Of a DNA stretch of 39,619 nt, positions 1 through 7,888 are shown in pieces. The stretch lies in assembly GCA_021295735.1 (NCBI GenBank), contig JAGWBU010000102.1:1-39619 (forward strand). Direction: 5' to 3'. Source of the stretch: Candidatus Poribacteria bacterium (lineage in GTDB: Bacteria; Poribacteria; WGA-4E; WGA-3G). The stretch's first letter is position 1; each line of letters opens with the position of its first letter. The notes under the pieces are model-generated. The model made no database searches. It was not told where the DNA came from and was given only the letters and a program-made list of their open reading frames with translations. Made by a program: the position numbers and the translations under genes.

Positions 1-144
1 TGGTGTCGGTTCTTGGTCACTGGGAACCACGTAATACAACCTTACAACATATTCAAGTGAGTCGTCTTGCGCAAAACTGTTCGGCACAAATGCAAGCATA
101 GCAAAAGTTAGTAGCGTAAGAGTGAGACATAACATCGTTTTCAT
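1..144 (-). CDS. N-terminus of an unidentified secreted protein (cut by window edge)
   Basis: Reading the minus strand from an ATG at 144-142 gives 48 codons without a stop before the window ends. The peptide begins MKTMLCLTLTLLTFAMLAF and continues VPNSFAQDDSLEYVVRLYYV. This is a classic signal peptide: a short positive N-terminus, a hydrophobic core of about 17 residues, and a plausible signal peptidase I site after SFA or FAQ. A strong Shine-Dalgarno AGGAG lies at 154-158, nine bases before the start. The mature part begins with an acidic stretch followed by a beta-strand-like YVVRLYYVV. The function cannot be told from 48 residues. The start lies 109 bases beyond the stop of the preceding minus-strand gene, so the two could be cotranscribed. 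The call as a real, exported protein is fairly secure; its identity is open. Confidence 0.75.
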   Translation of the reverse strand, partial: MKTMLCLTLTLLTFAMLAFVPNSFAQDDSLEYVVRLYYVVPSDQEPTP

Positions 145-252
145 CTTTTGGTACTCCTTTATTGTAAATTGTTTACCATCTATGGCTGCTTGCCAGAGAT
201 TTTGAGTTTATGTAGGCAAGGTCCAGACACCTCACCCGACAGTGCAAAGATT

Positions 253-2685
253 TCATTCACCTTGAATAATCTTAAACTTATGCGCAGCTTCTTCCAAACC
301 GACAAAACGACTATAAATCGCCACGTGACTCAGTTTGCCTTCCCAATTTCTACCACCACTTGCTTCGTCACCGAAAAGGAGTGGGTATAACTCCCAATTG
401 CTGAAATCACCCTGTATTCCGCTGCCAGAGTGGACTAACTCTCCGTCAACATAGCAGTAGACGTTCCCAGCAAAATAACTCACGATAACATGCGTTGGTT
501 TCCCTGATTCAAATTTACCGAAAGAGAATTCGCCGCCCATGCCATTTGTCCCAGTTCGCGGTGTGCGGATCCTAACAGCAAAGCGATTACCATCTTGTCC
601 GAGGGTAAAGTTCCGATGGGTAACATCCTTTGAAAATGAGACGATACGTGCTGGACCGCTCTGATTGAGGTTATCTGTGGTAACAAGACATTCAATCGTT
701 AATTGATTGCTTTGCTGGCAGGCAGCAAGTAGCGTCCCATTCTCATTCTTAACTACGAACGAGCCACCGGTTAGATTCATCTGTCCATCTTCAGTAAATT
801 TTGCGCCACCACGTGTTTCAAGTTCGCTGCTATAAAATGGGTCATAACAGAGAATAATGAGATCATCGCGTGAACCAGGAAATTCTGTGTGAGTCCCTAT
901 ATTAGCGGGAACGGCTGGTAACACATTAATTGTCAGCGCTGTCGTTGACGATATGCCTTCAGCGTCGGTAACCTGAAGCGTGGCTGTGTATTGCCCAAGT
1001 TTTTCATAGATGTGTGTTGGATTCGATTCATCGGATGTTGTGCCATCACCGAAATCCCAGTGCTGTGTTAAATCGCCTGCAGCCGAGAAAGCAACTGTTA
1101 GCGGTGCGCTGCCTTGCAGAACATCAGCGGATGCTTTTGCTTCAGGACGGATTTTCTCACCCGGTGCGTAAGGCGTAAAACGGTATGCAAAATCACTTTG
1201 CGGGGAAGCGAACGTATATTCGCCTGGTTGTGCAGTGCCGATAGGTAGGACCTTCATGTTCCACGTATCAATACCATCAATTTTATAAGGTCGGTCTCCG
1301 GGCAGTTGGACTGTTATCGTTTGCGGTTCGGTAGTGTAAACAAGGTAGTATTCTCCCTGTTTAGCGAGGACGTATCGCCCCGCGTCATCCCCAACCGGTT
1401 CAAGCGTATCAAATGGTGGTGCATCTGCCATGAAATCTTTGAGAAATGCTATCCGAGGTGGACTTTCACCGCGTAGGACACCTCCCTTTGCCCACCACAG
1501 CAGGTCTTCAGGATGTTTGTATGTTTCGCCATGTCCGACGTAGCACCCTGAAACAGTTCCTGCCCAAAAGTGTTGCACCATCTGCCGTGCGGTGATATTT
1601 CCCCATCCGTGCGGAATATCCCCTTCATAACGACATTCATCGTAGATAACAGGTTTGCCGTATTGGGTGCGATAACGGATACCTTGTGCCATATTAGAAG
1701 TTTGGATACTGGTGTGCGTCACCCAAGATTTACTGTGGTCATACCATCCTCTGCAGTTGTGGATGCCACGCAGACGTTGATACGGGTCATGGTCACGGAT
1801 AATCTGGAAAAACCGATCCCAATCAGATTCCTCTTTCGCAGGCATAATGTCATATTCATTTGCCAGTGACCACCAAACATTACGGAAAGCCGCCAAGCGC
1901 GCAACGGCATAACGGATATACCGATCATCGCTTTCAGCATCCATATTCTCAAAATCCCATCGATCATAGGTGTGGAAAAGGATAATATCCGCTTCAATAC
2001 CAAGGTCTAATAGGTCTTGTACGCGTTGCTCAAAATGCTGCCAGAATTCGGGGTTGAATTTTGTGAAATCCCAATCTTTTAGTGGTTTTCCTTCATACGG
2101 GTAGTAGACAGGTTCATTTTTGTTGTAGACGTAATCCTTCGGAAAGATACACATTCGCATCTTGTTGAAGGGGGCTTTAGCGAGGGTTTTGAGGGTCTGT
2201 TCCTCCATCGCCTCTCCCTGATGTGTCCATGCGTAGCACGTCGTTCCAAACTGATGATACGGCGTACCGTCAGCATATTTTAGGTAGAAATCCTTATGCA
2301 CTTGTACCGGTCCGTGGTTTTTATCGGACGGTTCAATGCATGTAAACTGCCCCGTTTTGCCGTTGAGTTCAGCGCTGTTGCTTTTTGTAGTATAGGTCCA
2401 TTCCCCGACTTCATCAGGCATGAATCGGATTTTGTATATTCCGTCTCCATCGTAGAACCCGTGTGGTTCAAAAGTGCGACCCCCTTTTATATCACAGCGT
2501 TTAAATTCTGCTGTTAATTCTACCTCAATAAACGGGTTTTCCGTATTTTGTCCATTCAGTGTCAATTCATATATTCCCCAACGTTCAACCATAGACTCCT
2601 CCTTGTCTTGTGTCAACTGTGCCAAAGTATCCCCAACCAAAATAATTCCGATGAGGGTTACTATAGAAAAAATCTGTTTCAACAT
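253..2685 (-). CDS. secreted glycoside-hydrolase-like protein: DUF5060 + DUF4038-type barrel + PKD + LamG
   Basis: The start is set at the ATG at 2685, which has GGAGG four bases upstream and opens a signal peptide (MLKQIFSIVTLIGIILVGDTLA). An upstream in-frame ATG at 2799 would bury it. The product is 810 residues. Residues about 33-118 look like DUF5060, the beta-sandwich found before family GH140-like barrels (VERWGIYELTL, GFYDGDGIYKIRFMP). Residues about 127-425 look like the apiosidase-type (DUF4038) TIM barrel, with VWWSLANEYD carrying the likely acid/base Glu277 and PVIYDECRYEG carrying the likely nucleophile Glu350. Residues about 513-590 are a PKD domain (HWDFGDGTTS), and about 605-805 a LamG/concanavalin-like lectin domain (VYCYVDGELVHSG). 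Family knowledge suggests an extracellular glycosidase acting on complex polysaccharide, with C-terminal binding modules. The substrate is not determinable. Unlike other secreted proteins here, it lacks the KLTTTWG-type C-terminal tag. Confidence 0.85.
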   Translation of the reverse strand: MLKQIFSIVTLIGIILVGDTLAQLTQDKEESMVERWGIYELTLNGQNTENPFIEVELTAEFKRCDIKGGRTFEPHGFYDGDGIYKIRFMPDEVGEWTYTTKSNSAELNGKTGQFTCIEPSDKNHGPVQVHKDFYLKYADGTPYHQFGTTCYAWTHQGEAMEEQTLKTLAKAPFNKMRMCIFPKDYVYNKNEPVYYPYEGKPLKDWDFTKFNPEFWQHFEQRVQDLLDLGIEADIILFHTYDRWDFENMDAESDDRYIRYAVARLAAFRNVWWSLANEYDIMPAKEESDWDRFFQIIRDHDPYQRLRGIHNCRGWYDHSKSWVTHTSIQTSNMAQGIRYRTQYGKPVIYDECRYEGDIPHGWGNITARQMVQHFWAGTVSGCYVGHGETYKHPEDLLWWAKGGVLRGESPPRIAFLKDFMADAPPFDTLEPVGDDAGRYVLAKQGEYYLVYTTEPQTITVQLPGDRPYKIDGIDTWNMKVLPIGTAQPGEYTFASPQSDFAYRFTPYAPGEKIRPEAKASADVLQGSAPLTVAFSAAGDLTQHWDFGDGTTSDESNPTHIYEKLGQYTATLQVTDAEGISSTTALTINVLPAVPANIGTHTEFPGSRDDLIILCYDPFYSSELETRGGAKFTEDGQMNLTGGSFVVKNENGTLLAACQQSNQLTIECLVTTDNLNQSGPARIVSFSKDVTHRNFTLGQDGNRFAVRIRTPRTGTNGMGGEFSFGKFESGKPTHVIVSYFAGNVYCYVDGELVHSGSGIQGDFSNWELYPLLFGDEASGGRNWEGKLSHVAIYSRFVGLEEAAHKFKIIQGE

Positions 2686-3023
2686 CCAACCTCCAGTTAT
2701 CAAGTTACTGAGACTTAGCGATAAGATAACGAGGTTTCTCTTCCGAAGACAATATCTATTATGCTGCTCAAGTATACTTGAAAAATCAACGTGCGTCAAG
2801 AAATTCTGACGTACCCGATCTGAAGTTAAGACTACTTTTTAAACATACTTGTCCAGAAATTGAACAGTAACCTGATACTCTGTTATACGAATTGGCAAAA
2901 AATCCTGATTTAGACCTGTTTTACCATAACATTATCTTTGGCATAAAAATTGCGCTGTGTTGCCAAGTATAGAACTACGAAATCGTTCCTCTTATTAAAA
3001 AACTATATAGCAGAGGATGAATT
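2686..3023. other. divergent intergenic region
   Basis: This 338-base spacer separates the minus-strand glycosidase from the plus-strand lipoprotein operon. It holds the glycosidase Shine-Dalgarno site and a sigma-54-type promoter at 2939-2953. I see no small gene or convincing terminator, and could not pick out a clear promoter for the minus-strand gene. Confidence 0.6.
2939..2953 (+). promoter_or_regulatory. sigma-54 (RpoN)-type -24/-12 promoter
   Basis: The sequence TGGCATAAAAATTGC matches the sigma-54 consensus TGGCACG-N4-TTGC in spacing, with the invariant GG and GC at -24 and -12. It lies about 70 bases upstream of the lipoprotein start at 3024. The flanking bases (CTTTGG before, GC after) are shared with the second site at 7769-7783. 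Such promoters need RpoN and an enhancer-binding ATPase, neither of which is encoded here. Confidence 0.7.
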
Positions 3024-3425
3024 ATGATTAGATGGAAATACCTACTCTTTATACCGATCTATTTACCGGTTATCGGCTGCGCTGCACTTTTTACAGAACA
3101 GGAATATGTCTTGATTGAGCAGCCAGTTGACGAAAAGGCGGTATTCTACGGGATGATTTTTTCTATGCCAGAAAAAGCAGATGTGCGCAAAATTGTGCTG
3201 CTCGGCAGGGGAAAGACCCAAAACATTGAGATTTATGTGCGTGACAAACGCAATCGATGGGAACCGAAGAAGAAAATACCAGGGGGAATTAGGTTTCCGT
3301 ATGAAATTTTTCTTATTGCTGAGACAGACGCTATCAAAATCATCAAACCTACAACGACGGGGACGGGCCATATTGATACAGTCCAGTTTTACACGATTAC
3401 AGACAAAAAGGAGGAAAATAAATGA
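3024..3425 (+). CDS. small predicted lipoprotein of unknown function
   Basis: The product is 133 residues. It starts with a hydrophobic signal (MIRWKYLLFIPIYLPVIGCAAL) containing a credible lipobox VIGC, so Cys19 would be lipidated and the protein anchored in an envelope membrane. An AGAGGA ribosome-binding site precedes the ATG. The mature part is beta-rich and unrecognised: KIVLLGRGKTQNIEIYVRD followed by a lysine-rich turn could be a discoidin-like beta-sandwich describing ligand contact, but I cannot assign a family. It is the first gene after a sigma-54-type promoter, and its stop overlaps the next start by four bases (ATGA at 3422-3425), so translation is coupled to the LamG and propeller genes downstream. 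The three probably work together in the envelope. Confidence 0.75.
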   Translation: MIRWKYLLFIPIYLPVIGCAALFTEQEYVLIEQPVDEKAVFYGMIFSMPEKADVRKIVLLGRGKTQNIEIYVRDKRNRWEPKKKIPGGIRFPYEIFLIAETDAIKIIKPTTTGTGHIDTVQFYTITDKKEENK

Positions 3426-4303
3426 TATATCTACGTATATTTACATGTGTACTATTTCTTACATTGATGATTCCGTTCCGTGCCAAAGCAGCACCACCTT
3501 CGCCGGCAGGTGGCAACTATTTAGTTCTTGACGGTGTAGATGATTACGCTGAATTGGACTTTGAAACATTTGGTATACTTTTACCTGCAGACACAGATGA
3601 ATTCACCGTTGAAGCGTGGGTTTATCCGACAAAGCCCCCTGACGACAATATTACCGCAATCATCCTCAGTCAACAGGTCCGAATGCGCGTTGTAAGCGAT
3701 GATTATGCCGGATATCAGTTCGTAAAGAATCGTATTGATTGGAAGAAAGGGGACCTGCTCCTAATAACCGATGCACATGTTGCCGGATGGGGTGGGGATG
3801 CAGTAACACCGTTTTTTCCGATCACCCTCAGTTTGAATCAGTGGCATCACATCGCTTTTCAGGCAAAAGGAAAACGGACGTCGACCATCGTTAATGAAGT
3901 TGTCAAAACGATGGGACAAGGAACAATTATTGGAGATGATTTATCAAAATTCTGGCGTCCAAAGGACTTTACGCTCGGTGGTTTTGGGAAGCAAATTCAA
4001 CCACCCAATTTAGGTGGCTTCTTTTGGCATTCCTTTACAGGATATATTGATGAGGTACGCATTTCAACTGATGCTCGTTACGACATTGACAAAAAGAGAT
4101 TTTTACCTGAAGAAAAGTTTAGAAATGATGGAAAGACTGTCGCGTTATGGCATTTTGATGAACCGAGTAGGGAGCGGATGTTCTTAGATTCATCGGAAAA
4201 TGGGTATCATCTGATGGGTAAAAATGGCGCAAAGACTACTATCCCGCTTGCAGTTAATGCACAAGTCAAACTCACAACTACATGGGGACAACTTAAAAAA
4301 TGA
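3422..4303 (+). CDS. secreted LamG / concanavalin A-like lectin-domain protein with C-terminal KLTTTWG tag
   Basis: The product is 293 residues with a signal peptide cleaved near AKA-A (residues 1-23). A LamG-like jelly roll follows: NYLVLDGVDDYAELDF (the usual first strands), FTVEAWVYPTKP, LNQWHHIAFQ and FTGYIDEVRIS, then a second short segment VALWHFDEPS that often marks LamGL proteins. Such domains bind carbohydrate or other surface ligands outside the cell; no catalytic residues are visible. The extreme C-terminus reads VKLTTTWGQLKK, a tag shared by six other proteins in the window. The start overlaps the stop of the upstream lipoprotein by four bases and the stop overlaps the next start by four bases, so it is the middle gene of a tightly coupled operon. 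The fold is confident; the ligand is unknown. Confidence 0.85.
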   Translation: MIYLRIFTCVLFLTLMIPFRAKAAPPSPAGGNYLVLDGVDDYAELDFETFGILLPADTDEFTVEAWVYPTKPPDDNITAIILSQQVRMRVVSDDYAGYQFVKNRIDWKKGDLLLITDAHVAGWGGDAVTPFFPITLSLNQWHHIAFQAKGKRTSTIVNEVVKTMGQGTIIGDDLSKFWRPKDFTLGGFGKQIQPPNLGGFFWHSFTGYIDEVRISTDARYDIDKKRFLPEEKFRNDGKTVALWHFDEPSRERMFLDSSENGYHLMGKNGAKTTIPLAVNAQVKLTTTWGQLKK

Positions 4304-5241
4304 AATCTTCAAAAAGAATCCTTCTAACAGTTATATTTTGGTCTGTAATCGGTTGTTTACTCATTGCCAATTTATCTTGGGCAAAAGACTATATAATCTA
4401 TACTATCGGAGGCGACGGTGTCTATGCAATCAAGACTAACGGAACCAAACCCACCAAGTTGTTTGACGCACCTGCCGCCCGACCATCACATGATGGTCGA
4501 TATTTAGCCGTGTGGCGACCGGGACAGGTACTTGAGATATGTGAAACAGGAACTGGCAAGCGTATCAAAGAAATAAGACTTGATGTTCAACTATATTGGG
4601 ATTTCGCATGGTCTCCTGATGGAAAGTGGATTGCGTATCTCGGCCTTAGCCCTGGGATTTCTGAAATCTTTCTTATCTCCGTTCAAAGTGGAGAAGTCCG
4701 CCAATTAACATCCCATCAACGACGTCTACGACGGCTCGTATGGGCACCAGATTCACGTTCGATTTTTTATATGGATTTTAATACGAGTCGGACAAAATAT
4801 TGGGAGGTTGATATTCCAAAACCAAGAAGGCCCAAAGAGTATAATCTATTTCACAAAGGTGCCGCATTCCTCGGCACACCCGGTGCTTTCTTTAGCTTTT
4901 CACACGATGGTAAGCATATTGCATACGGTTCAGCAGCAGGTGATGGGGGTGTTTACGTTGCCAAGGCGAATAGCACCAATCATCGTAGGTTAAATCCAAA
5001 TGGTTCATATCGAACGTATCGTGTAGCGTGGTCACCTGATGATAATTATATCGCATTTTTTTCCTATTACCATGAAACTCGGTCAAGCGTCCTATATACT
5101 ATTTCTCGACACACTTCTAAAATGCGACGCCTCGTTGAAATACCTAATGCCGCTTATGGTTTGACTTGGGCAGATGTTTCTGCACTTTCTGTTGAGCCAG
5201 TGGGGAAACTTACAACTATATGGGGAGAGCTTAAACGCTGA
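4300..5241 (+). CDS. secreted TolB/PD40-type beta-propeller protein with C-terminal tag
   Basis: The product is 313 residues, starting with a signal peptide (MKSSKRILLTVIFWSVIGCLLIANLSWA). The body carries repeated propeller strands of the PD40/TolB kind: PSHDGRYLAVWR, FAWSPDGKWIAYLGL, LVWAPDSRSIFYMDF, FSFSHDGKHIAYGSA and VAWSPDDNYIAFFSY. These imply about six blades. No catalytic module follows, so it is probably a binding or scaffolding propeller rather than a peptidase. It ends SVEPVGKLTTIWGELKR, one of the seven tagged C-termini, and this segment aligns with the hinge VEPKGKKFVTLGQIKR of the large WD40 proteins. It is the third gene of the operon that starts at 3024 and overlaps the LamG gene by four bases. 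No terminator is evident before the next gene, which begins 66 bases on. Confidence 0.85.
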   Translation: MKSSKRILLTVIFWSVIGCLLIANLSWAKDYIIYTIGGDGVYAIKTNGTKPTKLFDAPAARPSHDGRYLAVWRPGQVLEICETGTGKRIKEIRLDVQLYWDFAWSPDGKWIAYLGLSPGISEIFLISVQSGEVRQLTSHQRRLRRLVWAPDSRSIFYMDFNTSRTKYWEVDIPKPRRPKEYNLFHKGAAFLGTPGAFFSFSHDGKHIAYGSAAGDGGVYVAKANSTNHRRLNPNGSYRTYRVAWSPDDNYIAFFSYYHETRSSVLYTISRHTSKMRRLVEIPNAAYGLTWADVSALSVEPVGKLTTIWGELKR

Positions 5242-5307
5242 ATTCTTCAAATAGACAGTTAGATTCATCCGATACGAAATCAGACATCAAAGTAATTTGT
5301 AGACATC

Positions 5308-7569
5308 ATGAAAACATTTACCGCCCTTTTTAAACAAAACTTGCTGGCTTTTCTTATCCTTATTAGCATTGCAGGGATTCCGCCTGTTACATTTGGTATT
5401 GAACCTATTGGCACAATTGGACAACCGATTCCAGAACAGCACGCGTTTCTTAACAATGAAACGATTGTACGCGTTGTACCAACACATATTCAGGTCATAA
5501 ATGTCAAAACAGGTGCGGTCACAGACGAATTCGGTGAGCGGACGCGTTATAGCAGTGTAGTATTTAGTCCGACTGCGGAACATTTAGCAATTTTGAATCG
5601 CACGATAAATTCATTGATGACCACCGTAAACATCTGGGATGTCAATAACAGGCAACTTATAGCCCGATGGGAGATAGCAGCTCGCATATCTGATGATGAA
5701 ACAGCGTTTAGTCCTACACAACCTATATTTGCGACTGCTATCGCTCGTGAAATACATCTATGGAACTGGCAAAATGGGGAAACTATTGGAAAGTTGATAC
5801 GTGAGGATTTGCCATCAGATCGGGCAATGGTTTTTAGTAAAGACGGTCGTCATCTCATTGTTGCTGCAAACAATTCTAAGCTTGAGTTATGGAACATTGA
5901 AACACGCAGCTTAGAGGCACAGTTTGTAGGGGAAAACGTTAGCAGTGCTGAAGAATTAGTCATCAGTCCTGATGACACGACCATTGCAATGTACACGTTA
6001 AATTCAGGTTCATTTTATGCATGGGATTTTAATACGCAACAGATGTTATGGCACAAAGGAGGTGGCACGGGGCATGTTGTTGCTATAGCATTTAGTTCTG
6101 ACAGTAGACATTTATATGTTGCGAACCGGACAAGTGCGTTACAAGGAAATGGCAAGGGTGGTTGGCGAGGATGGGACGATCAGGTGCGCGTCTGGGATGT
6201 CAAATCAGGACAACAGATTGATACATTCGGTAGCGAGTTTCGGTCGTTAAAGTCAATGACGCTATCGCCAAACGGGAAAACAGCGATCCTGCATTATCAA
6301 GATGCTGTTGTATTATGGGATGTTGAAAAAAGGAAGCAGTTGAAAGTGTGGACTGATTATATCAGTGGCTGGGATAATGCTTTAACACCTGACGGTAGGT
6401 CCTTAGTCTCTGTATCTCGAAACTCAATAAAGGCATGGGACATCTCTTCACAACAGATGCGTCTATTCACTTCTGTTGAAAATAGCCTATTCCGAGAATT
6501 TTCCATCTCTCCTGACGGGCAAAAACTGGCGGTTGGTCGGGACCCTTGGATTGAGGTGCGCGATCTACAGACAGGGAAAGTTGTTACGCAATTTAAGTAC
6601 CACCAAGGAATTACTGACATTACATTCAGTTCATCTGGTAAATGGGTGGCAGTAAGGAGGCATAGCAATATCCAACTCTTCAATGTTGAAAATCCAGAAA
6701 TGAATCAGATAGTTTCTACGGGCGATGCACCTGATATTGACATCAGCTCATATTTTACCTTCAGTGAAAATGACGAATATTTGGCAGCTTCAACACGCAC
6801 GTACAACAATCAAGGTTGGCAATATTGGATATTATTATGGAAACGCGAGGGAGATATTTTCCACTTTCAATATACATGGCAGGCACCTAAACTTGATAGT
6901 TTTTCATATTCAAGAGCAGCGTTTGTATCTGACGCAAATGGTTCAATAGTTTTGGCAGTTCCCAGACGAGAAGAAATCCAAATTTGGGAACTACTACCAG
7001 ATAATCCACAACTTGCGACAACTTTAGAAGTAGGTTTTCCAGTACACTTTAGCCCAGATGGTTGGTATCTATTAGGTGAACAAGATCGCATCCTTCAAAT
7101 CTGGAACTGGCAGACAAATACACAAATTGACCACCAGCCGATATCCGAATATTTTGACCTCAGTCAGAATGGCGCTGTTCTGGCATCTTACGATGATTCG
7201 GGACAAATTCAGATATGGGATGCAACAAAACTCTTACCTCCACAACCTCAACCTACCGCTGTTGAACCTAAAGGTAAGAAGTTCGTTACACTCGGACAAA
7301 TAAAGCGTAACCAGCTGCTACAAAACTTTCCTAACCCATTCAATCCAGAAACTTGGATTCCGTTCAGACTCGCAGATGAGCGCCATGTCACAATTCGCAT
7401 CTATACCCCAACAGGTAAGTTAGTCCGCTCACTATCCCCTGGAATCTTGTCTGCGGGGGATTGGGATGGACGCAATGATAAAGGCGAACCGGTGAGCAGT
7501 GGTGTTTATCTCTATACCATCAATACAGGTGACTTCTCCGCTACACGCAAAATGCTAATTCGGAAATGA
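5308..7569 (+). CDS. secreted WD40-like beta-propeller protein with FlgD-like / type-A sorting C-terminal domain (paralog 1)
   Basis: The product is 753 residues. Residues 1-30 form a signal peptide (FLILISIAGIPPVTFG). Residues about 31-645 contain WD40-like repeats, recognised by recurring [IV]WD/[IL]WN ends (NIWDVNNRQL, HLWNWQNGET, ELWNIETRS, RVWDVKSGQQ, KAWDISSQQ, QIWDATK). There are enough for about two seven-bladed propellers. After a hinge VEPKGKKFVTLGQIKR (from about residue 652), the last 80-90 residues (FPNPFNPETWIPF ... SSGVYLYTINTGDFSATRKMLIRK) form the FlgD-Ig-like domain used as a type-A sorting or anchoring domain in Bacteroidota-like secretion. It probably acts on the cell surface in binding; no enzyme motif is visible. 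The ATG has no strong Shine-Dalgarno, unlike most neighbours. Paralogs lie at 7889 and 13751. Confidence 0.85.
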   Translation: MKTFTALFKQNLLAFLILISIAGIPPVTFGIEPIGTIGQPIPEQHAFLNNETIVRVVPTHIQVINVKTGAVTDEFGERTRYSSVVFSPTAEHLAILNRTINSLMTTVNIWDVNNRQLIARWEIAARISDDETAFSPTQPIFATAIAREIHLWNWQNGETIGKLIREDLPSDRAMVFSKDGRHLIVAANNSKLELWNIETRSLEAQFVGENVSSAEELVISPDDTTIAMYTLNSGSFYAWDFNTQQMLWHKGGGTGHVVAIAFSSDSRHLYVANRTSALQGNGKGGWRGWDDQVRVWDVKSGQQIDTFGSEFRSLKSMTLSPNGKTAILHYQDAVVLWDVEKRKQLKVWTDYISGWDNALTPDGRSLVSVSRNSIKAWDISSQQMRLFTSVENSLFREFSISPDGQKLAVGRDPWIEVRDLQTGKVVTQFKYHQGITDITFSSSGKWVAVRRHSNIQLFNVENPEMNQIVSTGDAPDIDISSYFTFSENDEYLAASTRTYNNQGWQYWILLWKREGDIFHFQYTWQAPKLDSFSYSRAAFVSDANGSIVLAVPRREEIQIWELLPDNPQLATTLEVGFPVHFSPDGWYLLGEQDRILQIWNWQTNTQIDHQPISEYFDLSQNGAVLASYDDSGQIQIWDATKLLPPQPQPTAVEPKGKKFVTLGQIKRNQLLQNFPNPFNPETWIPFRLADERHVTIRIYTPTGKLVRSLSPGILSAGDWDGRNDKGEPVSSGVYLYTINTGDFSATRKMLIRK
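7312..7460 (+). repeat. copy 1 of a near-identical sorting-domain DNA block
   Basis: Bases 7312-7365 and 7382-7460 are identical to 9941-9994 and 10011-10089, with a short divergent stretch between them. The blocks encode the start of the FlgD-like C-terminal domain. The rest of the two genes is far more diverged, which points to gene conversion or strong constraint on this segment. Confidence 0.85.
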
Positions 7570-7672
7570 GATGGATTTGGCAGCGTACCAATACATCTTT
7601 GCACTCAATGGTTGCAACATCACCCGTTTGGTTGATTGAGAATTGGCGGGTGGTCAGTGGATGCCCAAAATT

Positions 7673-7696
7673 GTGCAATGTCAGGTGCCGTTGCAC
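7673..7696. promoter_or_regulatory. inverted repeat upstream of the sigma-54-type promoter, candidate activator site
   Basis: GTGCAA and TTGCAC form a perfect 6-bp dyad separated by 12 bases, about 75-95 bases upstream of the -24 element. A further TTGTGCA follows at about 7701. Enhancer-binding proteins usually bind dyads in this position, so it is a candidate site. The evidence is positional only. Confidence 0.3.
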
Positions 7697-7768
7697 GTTC
7701 TTGTGCAGGCTATTCGTATTCAATCCTTCCTGGCATTGTATTTCTGCGCTTCTCCCGTCAATTGTCTT

Positions 7769-7783
7769 TGGCACAAAAATTGC
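7769..7783 (+). promoter_or_regulatory. sigma-54 (RpoN)-type -24/-12 promoter
   Basis: TGGCACAAAAATTGC fits the sigma-54 consensus almost perfectly (TGGCAC at -24, TTGC at -12, correct spacing). It differs from the site at 2939-2953 by one base over the core, and shares flanking CTTTGG and GC. It lies about 105 bases before the ATG of the second WD40 gene, leaving an untranslated leader of about 90 bases. Confidence 0.75.
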
Positions 7784-7888
7784 GCCTGTTATCAATACAT
7801 GTAACAACAAAGAACTCTTTTCAGCCAAGCTTCTCAGCAGATGAAATTGGATTGTGTTAGATGTTAATCTACAAATTTGGAGATACAC

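Larger units (their letters stand above)
7570..7888. other. intergenic region upstream of second WD40 gene
   Basis: This spacer of about 320 bases contains an inverted repeat at 7673-7696, a sigma-54-type promoter at 7769-7783 and the Shine-Dalgarno GGAG at 7879-7882. No terminator for the upstream gene and no convincing small gene is seen. Confidence 0.6.
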
